From an uncultured Jannaschia sp. (GTDB taxonomy: Bacteria > Pseudomonadota > Alphaproteobacteria > Rhodobacterales > Rhodobacteraceae), in NCBI RefSeq assembly GCF_947494025.1, contig NZ_CANLTQ010000001.1, positions 1 through 64,000 of the forward strand: 64,000 nt of DNA. Reading direction: 5' to 3'. Position 1 is the first letter of the stretch. Every line of letters starts with the position of its first letter. The position numbers and the translations under genes are program-made. Under the pieces are notes generated by a model. It had not been told where the DNA came from, ran no database searches, and worked only from the letters and a program-made list of their open reading frames with translations. This document shows positions 34,537 to 43,295 of this stretch, in pieces.

Positions 34537-36332
34537 CCATCCATCTTTAGCGCCGAGATAAACGCGCTCTGCGGGATCTCCACCTTCCCGAACTGGCGCA
34601 TCTTCTTCTTGCCCGCCTTCTGCTTCTCCAGCAGTTTCTTCTTCCGCGTCGCGTCCCCACCGTAGCATTTCGCCGTCACGTCCTTGCGCATGGCCGAGAG
34701 CGTCTCGCGGGCCACGACGCGGCCGCCGATGGCCGCCTGGATGGGGATCTTGAACATGTGGCGGGGAATGAGCTCCTTCAGCTTCTCGACCATCGCCCGG
34801 CCCCGCGCCTCGGCCCGGTCGCGGTGGACCATGGTCGACAGCGCGTCCACCGGCTCCTCGTTGACGAGGATCGACATCTTGACCAGCGCGTCCTCCCGGT
34901 AGCCGATCATCTGGTAGTCGAAGCTGGCATAGCCCTTCGTCACCGATTTCAGCCGGTCGTAGAAGTCGAACACCACCTCGTTGAGCGGCAGGTCGTAGAC
35001 CACCATCGCCCGCGGCCCGGCATAGGTCAGGTCGAGCTGGATGCCCCGCCGGTCCTGGCAGAGCTTGAGCACGTCGCCGAGGTAGTCGTCGGGCACGAGG
35101 ATCGTCGCCTTGATCCGTGGCTCCTCGATATGGTCGACCAGCGTGAGGTCGGGCATGTCGGCGGGGTTGTGCAGCTCCGACACCTCGCCGTCGCGCATGT
35201 GGATGCGGTAGACGACCGAGGGCGCGGTGGTGATCAGGTCGATGTCGTATTCGCGCTCTAGCCGGTCCCGGATCACCTCGAGATGCAGCAGCCCGAGGAA
35301 GCCGCAGCGGAACCCGAAGCCCAAAGCGGCCGAGGTCTCGACCTCGGACGAGAAGCTGGCGTCGTTGAGCGAGAGCTTCTCGATGGCGTCGCGCAGATCC
35401 TCGAACTCGGCGGCGTCCACCGGGAACAGCCCGCAGAACACGACCGGGACGGAGGGCTTGAACCCCGGCAACGGGGTCGTCGCGCCGTTCTTGTCGTGGG
35501 TGATCGTGTCGCCCACACGCGTGTCGCGGACCTGCTTGATGGAGGCGGTAAGGAAGCCGATCTCCCCCGGCCCCAGCACGTCGATCTCGGTCATGGGCGG
35601 ACGGAACACCCCGATCCGGTCGACATGGTGGGTGGTGCCGTTGGCCATGAACTTGACTCGGTCGCCCTTGCGCAAGCGGCCGTCGACGATGCGAACGAGG
35701 ACGATCACGCCGAGATAGGCGTCGTACCAGCTATCCACGAGCATCGCCTTCAGCGGCGCGTCGGCGTCCCCCTGCGGCGCGGGCAGGCGATCAACGATGG
35801 CCTGCAGCGTCGCGGTGATCCCCTGCCCCGTCTTGGCCGAGACGAGGAGCGCCTCGGATGCGTCGATGCCGATCACGTCCTCGATCTGCTCGCGCACGCG
35901 CTCGGGCTCGGAGGCGGGCAGGTCGATCTTGTTGAGAACCGGCACGATCTCGTGGTCGGCGTCGATGGCCTGGTAGACATTGGCGAGCGTCTGCGCCTCC
36001 ACCCCCTGCGTCGAGTCGACCACGAGGAGCGAGCCCTCAACCGCCCGCATGGAACGCGACACCTCGTAGGCGAAGTCCACGTGGCCGGGCGTGTCGATCA
36101 GGTTGAGGACGTATTCCCGCCCGTCCGCCGCCGTCCAGTCGATGCGGACGGTGTTGGCCTTGATGGTGATGCCCCGCTCGCGCTCGATATCCATCGCGTC
36201 GAGGATCTGTTCCTTCATGTCGCGCGTGGCGACGGTGTTCGTCTCCTGGATCAGGCGGTCGGCAAGGGTCGACTTGCCGTGGTCGATATGCGCGACGATG
36301 GAGAAGTTGCGAATGCGCGAGAGGTCGGTCAT
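34533..36332 (-). CDS. lepA: Elongation factor 4 (LepA)
   Basis: A 599-residue ribosome-bound GTPase that promotes back-translocation or early subunit biogenesis. G-motifs: AHIDHGKST at residues 14-22, [14 protein letters not shown]. The LepA-specific C-terminal domain ([28 protein letters not shown]) is complete, ending [12 protein letters not shown]. The coding sequence is intact even though a foreign, broken gene overlaps its stop codon. Confidence 0.98.
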   Translation of the reverse strand: MTDLSRIRNFSIVAHIDHGKSTLADRLIQETNTVATRDMKEQILDAMDIERERGITIKANTVRIDWTAADGREYVLNLIDTPGHVDFAYEVSRSMRAVEGSLLVVDSTQGVEAQTLANVYQAIDADHEIVPVLNKIDLPASEPERVREQIEDVIGIDASEALLVSAKTGQGITATLQAIVDRLPAPQGDADAPLKAMLVDSWYDAYLGVIVLVRIVDGRLRKGDRVKFMANGTTHHVDRIGVFRPPMTEIDVLGPGEIGFLTASIKQVRDTRVGDTITHDKNGATTPLPGFKPSVPVVFCGLFPVDAAEFEDLRDAIEKLSLNDASFSSEVETSAALGFGFRCGFLGLLHLEVIRDRLEREYDIDLITTAPSVVYRIHMRDGEVSELHNPADMPDLTLVDHIEEPRIKATILVPDDYLGDVLKLCQDRRGIQLDLTYAGPRAMVVYDLPLNEVVFDFYDRLKSVTKGYASFDYQMIGYREDALVKMSILVNEEPVDALSTMVHRDRAEARGRAMVEKLKELIPRHMFKIPIQAAIGGRVVARETLSAMRKDVTAKCYGGDATRKKKLLEKQKAGKKKMRQFGKVEIPQSAFISALKMDG

Positions 36333-36918
36333 TGGGCACGGCCTTCATGGGGTTTGGTCGGGGATACAACGCGCGCGTGTTGGGCGGAAGGGCTCCTTCC
36401 GATACCAGACGCCCCTCGGGCGAGGATGTCGCCCTCGAGATCGTCTCAGGCGACGCCGCGCAGCGTAGGCCCGTCAGGCTCATAACCAGCGTAGCGACGT
36501 CGGCCATCGCGTCCTTGTTGTGGACGGCCTCGTGGATGACGGCGCCGCAGGATGCGTCTTGTTGCAGGTCGTCGACCCCAGATCGGGTTCGCTCGCATCG
36601 CAGGGGTATTCCATGGACCGGATATCGGCGACCGTCGACGTCACCGGATCGAGCCGGCAGGGATCCTGCCGCCCGGCATCGGACCGATCCCGGGAACCGT
36701 CGAAAGACGAAAGTGGGGCGGGGGAGCGTAGCGCTCTCGAAGACCGCGTGCTGACGATACCTGGCCGAACCGATACAGGGACTTGGATATCCGGGGCCGG
36801 CGCGCGGAGCCGATCCCGTCGAACGCGTCAGCGCGAGGCTCGACGGGCCGCGTGCGCAAAACCTGTTGCACGTTTCCACGCGTCTGCCAGTGTAGGCCCG
36901 ACGGCGAACGAGGCGGAC
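36333..36918. other. Gene-free region between lepA and the pyrimidine operon
   Basis: About 586 bases between the divergent lepA and dihydropyrimidine dehydrogenase genes. Open frames exist on both strands, but none has a ribosome site, a family match or normal codon use. It probably holds both promoters. I could not identify an operator. Confidence 0.5.
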
Positions 36919-38250
36919 ATGACGGAAACGATGCGGCTGGACGGTATTCGCGCGGGGCGACTCGGACCCGAGGATCTGACGCGGAACTTCTCGGATCTGC
37001 ATCCACGCTTCTCCGATCACGAGGCGCTCGTCGCCGCGGACCGGTGCTACTTCTGCCACGACGCGCCCTGCGTCACCGCCTGCCCGACCGACATCGACAT
37101 CCCCCTCTTCATCCGCCAGATCGCGACAGGGATGGAGGACGCGGCCGCCAGGACGATCTTTCAGCAGAACATCCTCGGCGGCATGTGCGCCCGCGTCTGT
37201 CCGACGGAGACGCTTTGCGAGGAGGTCTGCGTGCGCCAGGTCGCCGAGGGCAAACCGGTCGAGATCGGCCGTCTGCAACGCTTCGCGACCGACTCGATGA
37301 TGGCGGCGGGCGAGCACCCCTTCACCCGCGCGCCCGAGACAGGCCGCCGTGTCGCGATCGTGGGCGCCGGGCCCGCGGGCCTTTCTTGCGCGCACCGGCT
37401 GGCGATGCTCGGCCATTCGGTCACGATCTACGATGCCCGCGCGAAACCGGGCGGGCTGAACGAATACGGCATCGCGGAATACAAGACCCCCGGCGGCTTC
37501 GCGCAGGCGGAGGTGGACTGGCTCCTCAAAATCGGCGGAATCACGGTCGAAACCGGCCGCACCATCGGGGCGGGCCTCGCGCTCGAAGCGCTTCGCAACG
37601 ACCATGACGCAGTGTTTCTCGGCATCGGGCTCGGCGGGGTCGGCGCGCTCGGCCTGGAGGGGGAGGCGCTGGGCGGCGCCGACAACGCCGTCGATTTCAT
37701 CGCCGCCCTGCGGCAGCAGGACGACCTGACGCAGCTTCCCATCGGCCGCAACGTCGTCGTGATCGGCGGCGGGATGACCGCGGTGGATGCCGCGGTGCAG
37801 TCGAAGCTCCTCGGGGCGGAAAATGTCACCATCGCCTACCGCCGCGCGCGCGACCGCATGCCGGCCAGCCGATGGGAGCAGGACCTCGCCGCGAGCCACG
37901 GCGTTCGTCTCGTCTTCGGGGTGGTCCCCCATGCGCTTCACGGCGACGACCGGCTGCGCGAGGTGGAACTGGCCTATGTCGGCCCCGACATGGCGCCGAC
38001 AGGCGAGACGTTCCGCTTGCCCGCCGATCAGCTCTTCCGTGCCATCGGTCAGAAGCTCGTCGCCGTCGAGGGGATCGCGCTCGAAGGCGGCAAGATCGCG
38101 GTGACCGGAGCGGGCCGCACCTCGGTCGAGGGCGTCTGGGCCGGCGGTGACTGCGCGGCGGGTGGACAGGATCTCACGGTCACCGCCGTTGCCGAGGGTC
38201 GTGACGCGGCGATGGACATTCATGCCTCGCTGACCGATGGTCGCGTATGA
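36919..38250 (+). CDS. NAD-dependent dihydropyrimidine dehydrogenase, FAD/Fe-S subunit (PreT/PydX type)
   Basis: A 443-residue glutamate-synthase-small-subunit-like flavoprotein. N-terminal Cys clusters (CYFCHDAPCVTACP, GMCARVCPTETLCEEVC) bind 4Fe-4S. Then come an FAD loop (VAIVGAGPAGLSCAHR) and an NAD(P) loop (VVVIGGGMTAVDAA). Together with the PreA-like protein at 39599 it would reduce uracil and thymine to dihydro forms with NADH. The ATG at 36919 gives the family lead. First gene of the operon. Confidence 0.88.
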   Translation: MTETMRLDGIRAGRLGPEDLTRNFSDLHPRFSDHEALVAADRCYFCHDAPCVTACPTDIDIPLFIRQIATGMEDAAARTIFQQNILGGMCARVCPTETLCEEVCVRQVAEGKPVEIGRLQRFATDSMMAAGEHPFTRAPETGRRVAIVGAGPAGLSCAHRLAMLGHSVTIYDARAKPGGLNEYGIAEYKTPGGFAQAEVDWLLKIGGITVETGRTIGAGLALEALRNDHDAVFLGIGLGGVGALGLEGEALGGADNAVDFIAALRQQDDLTQLPIGRNVVVIGGGMTAVDAAVQSKLLGAENVTIAYRRARDRMPASRWEQDLAASHGVRLVFGVVPHALHGDDRLREVELAYVGPDMAPTGETFRLPADQLFRAIGQKLVAVEGIALEGGKIAVTGAGRTSVEGVWAGGDCAAGGQDLTVTAVAEGRDAAMDIHASLTDGRV

Positions 38251-38780
38251 AAAAATCCAAAGCAGCCGCTCCGCCCAAACCCGCAGCCCTGACCGAGAAG
38301 GAGCTCGCGGCACGCAACGATGCGGCGCTTGCCCGTGTCGGGGCGATGGACGATCCCGGCAAGATCCGGAACCTGATAGCCAATGCCGATCGGATGGGGG
38401 TCGGCAACGTTCGCGATGCAGCCTTCCGACGCCTGGCAACCGTTCTCGCCGAGGGCGAACCCGGAAGCGTCGAGCATGATTTCTGGCAGACGATCCACGC
38501 CTTCGAAGAGCTTTTGAAGGACGAGCGCGGCAAGACGGTTCGCCTGTCCCGCACCCGCCAGAAGATCGCGCGCGTGGGCGAACGCAAGACGCTCGCGGAT
38601 TTCGCCGAGGCCACGAAGGAAACGCAGGGCTTCGAGTTGCTTATGGCGCGGCACATGCCTGAGTTGACCGGCGAGGCCATCATCCTGCGTCATCCCGACG
38701 ATTTCGATGCCGCGACCCGTGACGCCGCGACCGCCCGCCTCGAGGGCGCGGGGGTGGATGTCGCGACGCTCGGCGCCTGA
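38247..38780 (+). CDS. Conserved-looking hypothetical protein in the pyrimidine operon
   Basis: A 177-residue soluble, mostly helical protein with a Lys/Ala/Pro-rich start. Its ATG overlaps the upstream stop (ATGA), so it is translated together with the dehydrogenase subunit. Notable stretches are AMDDPGKIRNLIANADRMGVGNVRDAAFRRL, SVEHDFWQTIHAFEELL and FELLMARHMPELTGEAIILRHPDDF. I do not recognise a characterised family. It is followed 10 bases later by a DNA glycosylase gene, which may be its functional partner. Confidence 0.7.
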   Translation: MKKSKAAAPPKPAALTEKELAARNDAALARVGAMDDPGKIRNLIANADRMGVGNVRDAAFRRLATVLAEGEPGSVEHDFWQTIHAFEELLKDERGKTVRLSRTRQKIARVGERKTLADFAEATKETQGFELLMARHMPELTGEAIILRHPDDFDAATRDAATARLEGAGVDVATLGA

Positions 38781-38789
38781 GGCGGGCCG

Positions 38790-39578
38790 ATGCCGGAACT
38801 GCCCGAGGTCGAGACCTTCCGACGGCGCATCGAGGCCGGCGCGCTGAACCGCACCATCGCGGGGATCCGGCCGGGCAACGACACCTGCCATGTCGAGCTG
38901 CCGGACGCGGCGGCGCTGACACAGTTCGAGGGGCACCAGTTCACGCAGACCCGGCGTCACGGGAAGTACATCTTCGTGGGATCCGCCTCGGGTCCGTGGC
39001 TCAACCTGCATATGGGCATGTCCGGCTCGGTCCGGGTCTACGACGTCGCCGAGGGCGATCCGGACTACGCGCGGCTCGTCGTGAGCTTCGAGGGGGACCG
39101 CCGAATGGCCTTTCGCGACCCGCGCAAGTTCGGCTGGATCAGGGTGGTGGAGGATCCGGACGCGGAGATCGCGCGGCTCGGCCTTGGGCCCGACGCGCTC
39201 GAGATCGACGCAGCGGGCTTCGCCGACCGGATGGAGGGACGCGGCGCGATCAAGTCCGCGCTGCTCGATCAGGCGAAGGTCTGCGGGATCGGCAATCTCT
39301 GGGCCGACGAGACCCTGTATCAGACCGGCATCCATCCCGACACGCGCGCCGGAGACCTGTCCGAAGCGCAGCGCGCCGACCTGCACCGCGCCTTCGGCCG
39401 CATTCTCAAGAGTGTCAGCGACGTCGACGCGCATTACGCCGACCTGCCCGATCCCTGGCTCATCCACCGGCGGAAGGCAGGCCACGAATGCGGCCGCTGC
39501 GAGGGAACCATCGCAAGCAGGAAGGTCGGCGGCCGCACGTCCTTCTTCTGCGCCGACCATCAGGACCGCGTGTCCTGA
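38790..39578 (+). CDS. Fpg/Nei family DNA glycosylase
   Basis: A 262-residue base-excision repair enzyme. It has the catalytic N-terminus PELPEVE (Pro2 nucleophile, Glu3), the beta-hairpin Lys in RRHGKYIF, the helix-two-turn-helix KVCGIGNLWADETLY, and a C-terminal zinc finger (CGRC...SFFCADH; the last ligand appears to be His rather than Cys). FRDPRKFGWI is also typical. It would excise oxidised bases. The exact damage preference (Fpg-like purines or Nei-like pyrimidines) cannot be read here. Its place within a pyrimidine catabolic operon is unusual. Confidence 0.88.
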   Translation: MPELPEVETFRRRIEAGALNRTIAGIRPGNDTCHVELPDAAALTQFEGHQFTQTRRHGKYIFVGSASGPWLNLHMGMSGSVRVYDVAEGDPDYARLVVSFEGDRRMAFRDPRKFGWIRVVEDPDAEIARLGLGPDALEIDAAGFADRMEGRGAIKSALLDQAKVCGIGNLWADETLYQTGIHPDTRAGDLSEAQRADLHRAFGRILKSVSDVDAHYADLPDPWLIHRRKAGHECGRCEGTIASRKVGGRTSFFCADHQDRVS

Positions 39579-39598
39579 CCCACAAGAAAGGTGACGCC

Positions 39599-40903
39599 AT
39601 GGCCGACCTGACGACCGACTTCGTGGGCATCCACAGCCCGAACCCGTTCTGGCTCGCCTCCGCGCCGCCGACGGACAAGGAATACAACGTCCGCCGCGCC
39701 TTCGAGGCCGGTTGGGGCGGTGTCGTCTGGAAGACGCTCGGCGCCGAAGGCCCGCCCGTGGTCAACGTCAACGGCCCCCGTTACGGCGCGATCTACGGCG
39801 CGGACCGGCGGGTGCTCGGGCTCAACAATATCGAGCTCATCACCGACCGTCCGCTCGAGACCAATCTCGAGGAGATGGCACGGGTGAAGGCGGACTATCC
39901 CGACCGCGCGCTGATCGCCTCCATCATGGTCCCCTGCGAGGAGGCGGCGTGGAAGGCGATCCTGCCGCGCGTGGCCGAGACCGGCGCCGACGGGATCGAG
40001 CTGAACTTCGGTTGCCCCCACGGGATGAGCGAGCGCGGCATGGGGTCCGCCGTGGGACAGGTGCCCGAATACATCGAGATGGTCACCCGCTGGTGCAAGC
40101 AGTACTACGACCGTCCGGTGATCGTGAAGCTCACGCCCAACATCGCCGACATCCGCAAGCCCGCCAGGGCGGCGAGGAACGGCGGTGCCGACGCGGTCAG
40201 CCTGATCAACACGATCAACTCGATCACCTCGGTCGATCTCGACCTGATGGCCCCCGAGCCCACGATCGACGGCAAGGGCAGCCACGGCGGCTATTGCGGC
40301 CCGGCGGTGAAGCCCATAGCGCTCTCCATGGTCTCCGAGATCGCGCGCGACCCGGCGACGTACGGCCTGCCGATCTCCGGCATCGGCGGCATCACGACCT
40401 GGCGCGACGCGGCGGAGTTCATGGCCCTAGGCTGCGGCTCGGTGCAGGTCTGCACGGCGGCGATGACCTACGGCTTCCGCGTGGTGGAGGAGATGAAGGC
40501 GGGCCTGTCGCGCTGGATGGACGAAAAGGGCTACGCCACGCTGGACGAGGTCGTCGGCCGCGCGGTGCCCAACGTCACCGACTGGAAGCACCTGAACCTG
40601 AACTACGTGACCAAGGCGCGGATCGACCAGGATCTCTGCATCAAGTGCGGGCGCTGCTATGCCGCCTGCGAGGACACCTCGCATCAGGCGATCGGCATGT
40701 CCCCGGACCGGACTTTCACCGTGATCGACGCGGAATGCGTGGCCTGCAACCTTTGCATCGACGTCTGCCCGGTCGAGGATTGCATCGACATGGTCCGGCT
40801 CGCCCCGGGCGAGACCGATCCACGGACCGGCAAGGTCGTAAAGGCGGAGCCTGCCGACTGGACCACGCATCCCAACAATCCGGGTGCGATGGCCGCCGAA
40901 TAG
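39599..40903 (+). CDS. preA: NAD-dependent dihydropyrimidine dehydrogenase, FMN/Fe-S subunit (PreA/PydA)
   Basis: A 434-residue protein. Residues 1 to about 330 form a DHODH-like FMN barrel (NPFWLASAPPTDKEYN, NFGCPHGMSERGMGSAVGQ loop, KLTPNIADI, INTINSIT, GYCGPAVKPIALSMV). Then come two 4Fe-4S motifs (CIKCGRCYAAC, CVACNLCIDVCPVEDC). It would reduce uracil and thymine in the reductive degradation pathway. As in E. coli PreA (from memory), the loop has GSAVGQ rather than the Cys of mammalian DPD. It starts 20 bases after the glycosylase gene. Confidence 0.93.
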   Translation: MADLTTDFVGIHSPNPFWLASAPPTDKEYNVRRAFEAGWGGVVWKTLGAEGPPVVNVNGPRYGAIYGADRRVLGLNNIELITDRPLETNLEEMARVKADYPDRALIASIMVPCEEAAWKAILPRVAETGADGIELNFGCPHGMSERGMGSAVGQVPEYIEMVTRWCKQYYDRPVIVKLTPNIADIRKPARAARNGGADAVSLINTINSITSVDLDLMAPEPTIDGKGSHGGYCGPAVKPIALSMVSEIARDPATYGLPISGIGGITTWRDAAEFMALGCGSVQVCTAAMTYGFRVVEEMKAGLSRWMDEKGYATLDEVVGRAVPNVTDWKHLNLNYVTKARIDQDLCIKCGRCYAACEDTSHQAIGMSPDRTFTVIDAECVACNLCIDVCPVEDCIDMVRLAPGETDPRTGKVVKAEPADWTTHPNNPGAMAAE

Positions 40904-40976
40904 GCTGGAGCCGGCGGGGGCGGGCCGGGAGGCGGACGATAATCCCGCCCTGGCCCGCCTCGACCCGGGGCTCGAC

Positions 40977-41640
40977 ATGGACGTATCCGCCCCGCATGCG
41001 GAATTTCATCACGCTCTTCGTGGTGACCGACCGGATCGGCACCCTGCCCGTCTTCTATTTCGCGACGACCGGCGTGCCGTCGCATTTCCACCGCCGCTTC
41101 GCGATGCGTGACGTGGCCGTCGCCGGCGCGGTGCTCCTGCTGTTCCTCGTGGCCGGTCAGATCCTGCTCCAGGCTTTGGGCCACCGGTTCGGCTCGTTCC
41201 GGATCGCGGGCGGGATCGTCCTCTTCCTGTTCGCGCCGACGACGATCTTCGGCGAGTCGAAACCCTCCCGCGGGATCGAGGAGACGGGCCGCGACACACG
41301 GAGAGACGGTCTTTCCGCTGGCCGTGCCGTCGATTGCGTCGCCCGGCGCGATGCTAGCGATCATGGTGCTGACCGACACCCATCGCAACTCCGTCCCCGA
41401 CCAGATCGTCACGGCGACGCTGCTCCTCGCGGTGCTGTTGATCACGCTCGTCGTCCTGCTCGTGGGAACGCGGCTGACGAAGCTCGTCGGAACGACCGGG
41501 GCGAGCGTCATCAGCCGGATGATGGGGATCGTGCCGGCGACGGTCGCGGTTGCCGCCGTACCGGGCGGGCTCCAGGCGCTCGGCGTGATGCGCCTTTCGT
41601 CGGGCGGACCGCTTTGGGTCGAGAACGAACCCCGGACCGC
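40977..41640 (+). pseudogene. Frameshifted MarC-family membrane protein
   Basis: The MarC/UPF0056 protein is readable across three frames. MDVSAPHAEF at the start shifts near 41008 into ITLFVVTDRIGTLPVFYF...FRIAGGIVLFLFAPTTIFGES, then shifts again near 41300 into ETVFPLAVPSIASPGAMLAIMVL...LTKLVGTTGASVISRMMG...GGLQALGVM. An intact MarC has about 200 residues with six membrane helices; the order and spacing here fit that. The 3' end is unclear because the last frame runs on. It lies between preA and the amidohydrolase gene. Confidence 0.8.
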
Positions 41641-41774
41641 CGGTATCGGTCGATCTGCGGACATCGACGAGGACTGCCCGGACGGAATGTGCCGCGACCC
41701 GACACGCGCCATTGACCTCCTTCGACCCCGTGGTAGCGTTTCGTCGACTTATATACCGAACCGCAGGAGCCCCG

Positions 41775-43031
41775 ATGACAGCCGCAGGACAGAACCTCCG
41801 GATCGACCCCGACCGTCTCTGGGACAGCCTGATGGAGATGGCCGAGATCGGGCCCGGCGTGGCTGGTGGTAGCAACCGGCAGACCCTGACCGACGCGGAT
41901 GCCGAGGGGCGCGCGCTCTTCAAGTCCTGGTGCGACGCGGCCGGGCTCGAAACCGGGGTGGACAAGCTCGGCAACATGTTCGCCACCCGCGCGGGCGAGG
42001 ATCCTGCGGCCGATCCGGTCTATGTCGGCTCCCACCTCGACACGCAGCCCACGGGCGGCAAGTACGACGGCGTTCTGGGCGTTCTGGGCGGGCTTGAACT
42101 CGTGCGCACGCTGAACGACCTCGGCATCCGCACCAAGCATCCCATCGTCGTCACGAACTGGACGAATGAGGAAGGCACCCGCTTCGCACCCGCGATGCTC
42201 GCGTCCGGGGTCTTCGCGGGCATCCATACGCAGGACTGGGTCGAGGCCAGGACCGACGTCAACGGCGCGCGGTTCGGAGAGGAGCTCGACCGCATCGGCT
42301 GGCGTGGCGAGGAAGAGGTCGGTGCCCGCCGCGACCGGATGCGCGCCTACTTCGAGCTGCATATCGAGCAGGGCCCGATCCTGGAGGTCGAAGGCAAGGA
42401 GATCGGCGTGGTCACCCACGGGCAGGGCCTGTCCTGGACGCAGGTGACGGTGACCGGCAAGGACAGCCATACCGGCTCCACTCCCATGCCGATGCGAAAG
42501 AACGCGGGGCTTGCGATGGCGCGGCTCCTGATCGAGGTGGAGGAGATCGCCCTGTCGCACGCGCCCCATGCGGTCGGCGCGGCGGGCCATATCGAGGTCC
42601 ATCCGAACTCGCGCAACGTGATCCCCGGCCGTGCGGTCTTCACCGTCGACTTCCGCTCTCCGGACCTCGCCGTGATCGAGGACATGGAGGCGAAGCTCGC
42701 CGCGGCGGCGGAGCGCATCGCCGCCGAGACGGGCATGGAGATCGCGCTCGAAAAGGTCGGCGGCTTCGATCCGGTCGCCTTCGACGAGGGCTGCGTCGCC
42801 GCCGTGCGGAGCGCGGCCGAGCGTCTGGGCCACTCCCACATGAACATCATTTCCGGCGCCGGCCACGACGCCTGCTGGATCAACCGCGTCGCGCCCACGG
42901 CGATGATCATGTGTCCCTGCGTCGACGGATTGAGCCACAACGAGGCCGAGGAAATCACCAAGGACTGGGCCCGCGCCGGCGCCGACGTGCTGCTGCACGC
43001 GGTTCTGGAGACGGCGGAGGTCGTATCGTGA
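41775..43031 (+). CDS. Zn-dependent hydrolase (beta-ureidopropionase / carbamoylase family)
   Basis: A 418-residue M20-type amidohydrolase of the HyuC/AmaB group. Metal ligands appear in YVGSHLDTQPTGGKYDGVLG, NWTNEEGTRF, ELHIEQGP and SGAGHDACW. In this operon it most probably cleaves N-carbamoyl-beta-alanine to beta-alanine, CO2 and ammonia, the last step of pyrimidine reduction. The ATG at 41775 follows CAGGAG. An upstream extension in frame lacks a ribosome site. Confidence 0.9.
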   Translation: MTAAGQNLRIDPDRLWDSLMEMAEIGPGVAGGSNRQTLTDADAEGRALFKSWCDAAGLETGVDKLGNMFATRAGEDPAADPVYVGSHLDTQPTGGKYDGVLGVLGGLELVRTLNDLGIRTKHPIVVTNWTNEEGTRFAPAMLASGVFAGIHTQDWVEARTDVNGARFGEELDRIGWRGEEEVGARRDRMRAYFELHIEQGPILEVEGKEIGVVTHGQGLSWTQVTVTGKDSHTGSTPMPMRKNAGLAMARLLIEVEEIALSHAPHAVGAAGHIEVHPNSRNVIPGRAVFTVDFRSPDLAVIEDMEAKLAAAAERIAAETGMEIALEKVGGFDPVAFDEGCVAAVRSAAERLGHSHMNIISGAGHDACWINRVAPTAMIMCPCVDGLSHNEAEEITKDWARAGADVLLHAVLETAEVVS

Positions 43032-43279
43032 ATCCGCGCCTCGTCGCGGTGCTGTCGCTGGTCGCGCTCGCCGCCTGCGCCCCCTCGCCTAGCGGACCGG
43101 TCCCAGACCCGCAGGACTACGCGATAACCGAGGCGCCCGTGCCCTTCGCCGTGCGCCAGCTCCTGCCGCGCGGCGTGGTGGACCGGGACGTGCGGGTGGC
43201 TGACAATTGCTACGGCTATGTCTTCCAGGGCCGGGTCTATCCGGTCCTGAACCCGCGCGGCACGCAATACTGCATCTGA
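43028..43279 (+). CDS. Small lipoprotein in the pyrimidine operon
   Basis: An 83-residue protein with a GTG start overlapping the amidohydrolase stop (GTGA). The signal peptide ends in lipobox LAAC (about residue 17). The mature part has a conserved-looking C-terminus with two Cys (DNCYGYVFQGRVYPVL...QYCI). I do not recognise the family. It is 16 bases upstream of the dihydropyrimidinase gene. Confidence 0.7.
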   Translation: MNPRLVAVLSLVALAACAPSPSGPVPDPQDYAITEAPVPFAVRQLLPRGVVDRDVRVADNCYGYVFQGRVYPVLNPRGTQYCI

Positions 43280-43295
43280 TATTCGAGAGGGTTAC

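Noticed and set aside
36333-36754. A 140-codon plus-strand frame upstream of the pyrimidine operon
   Set aside because: The codon composition is random-looking, there is no ribosome site, and the start overlaps the lepA start region antisense.
36037-38439. An 800-codon open frame on the minus strand
   Set aside because: It covers the lepA 5' end, the empty gap and the antisense of the dehydrogenase gene. No domain or start signal was found.
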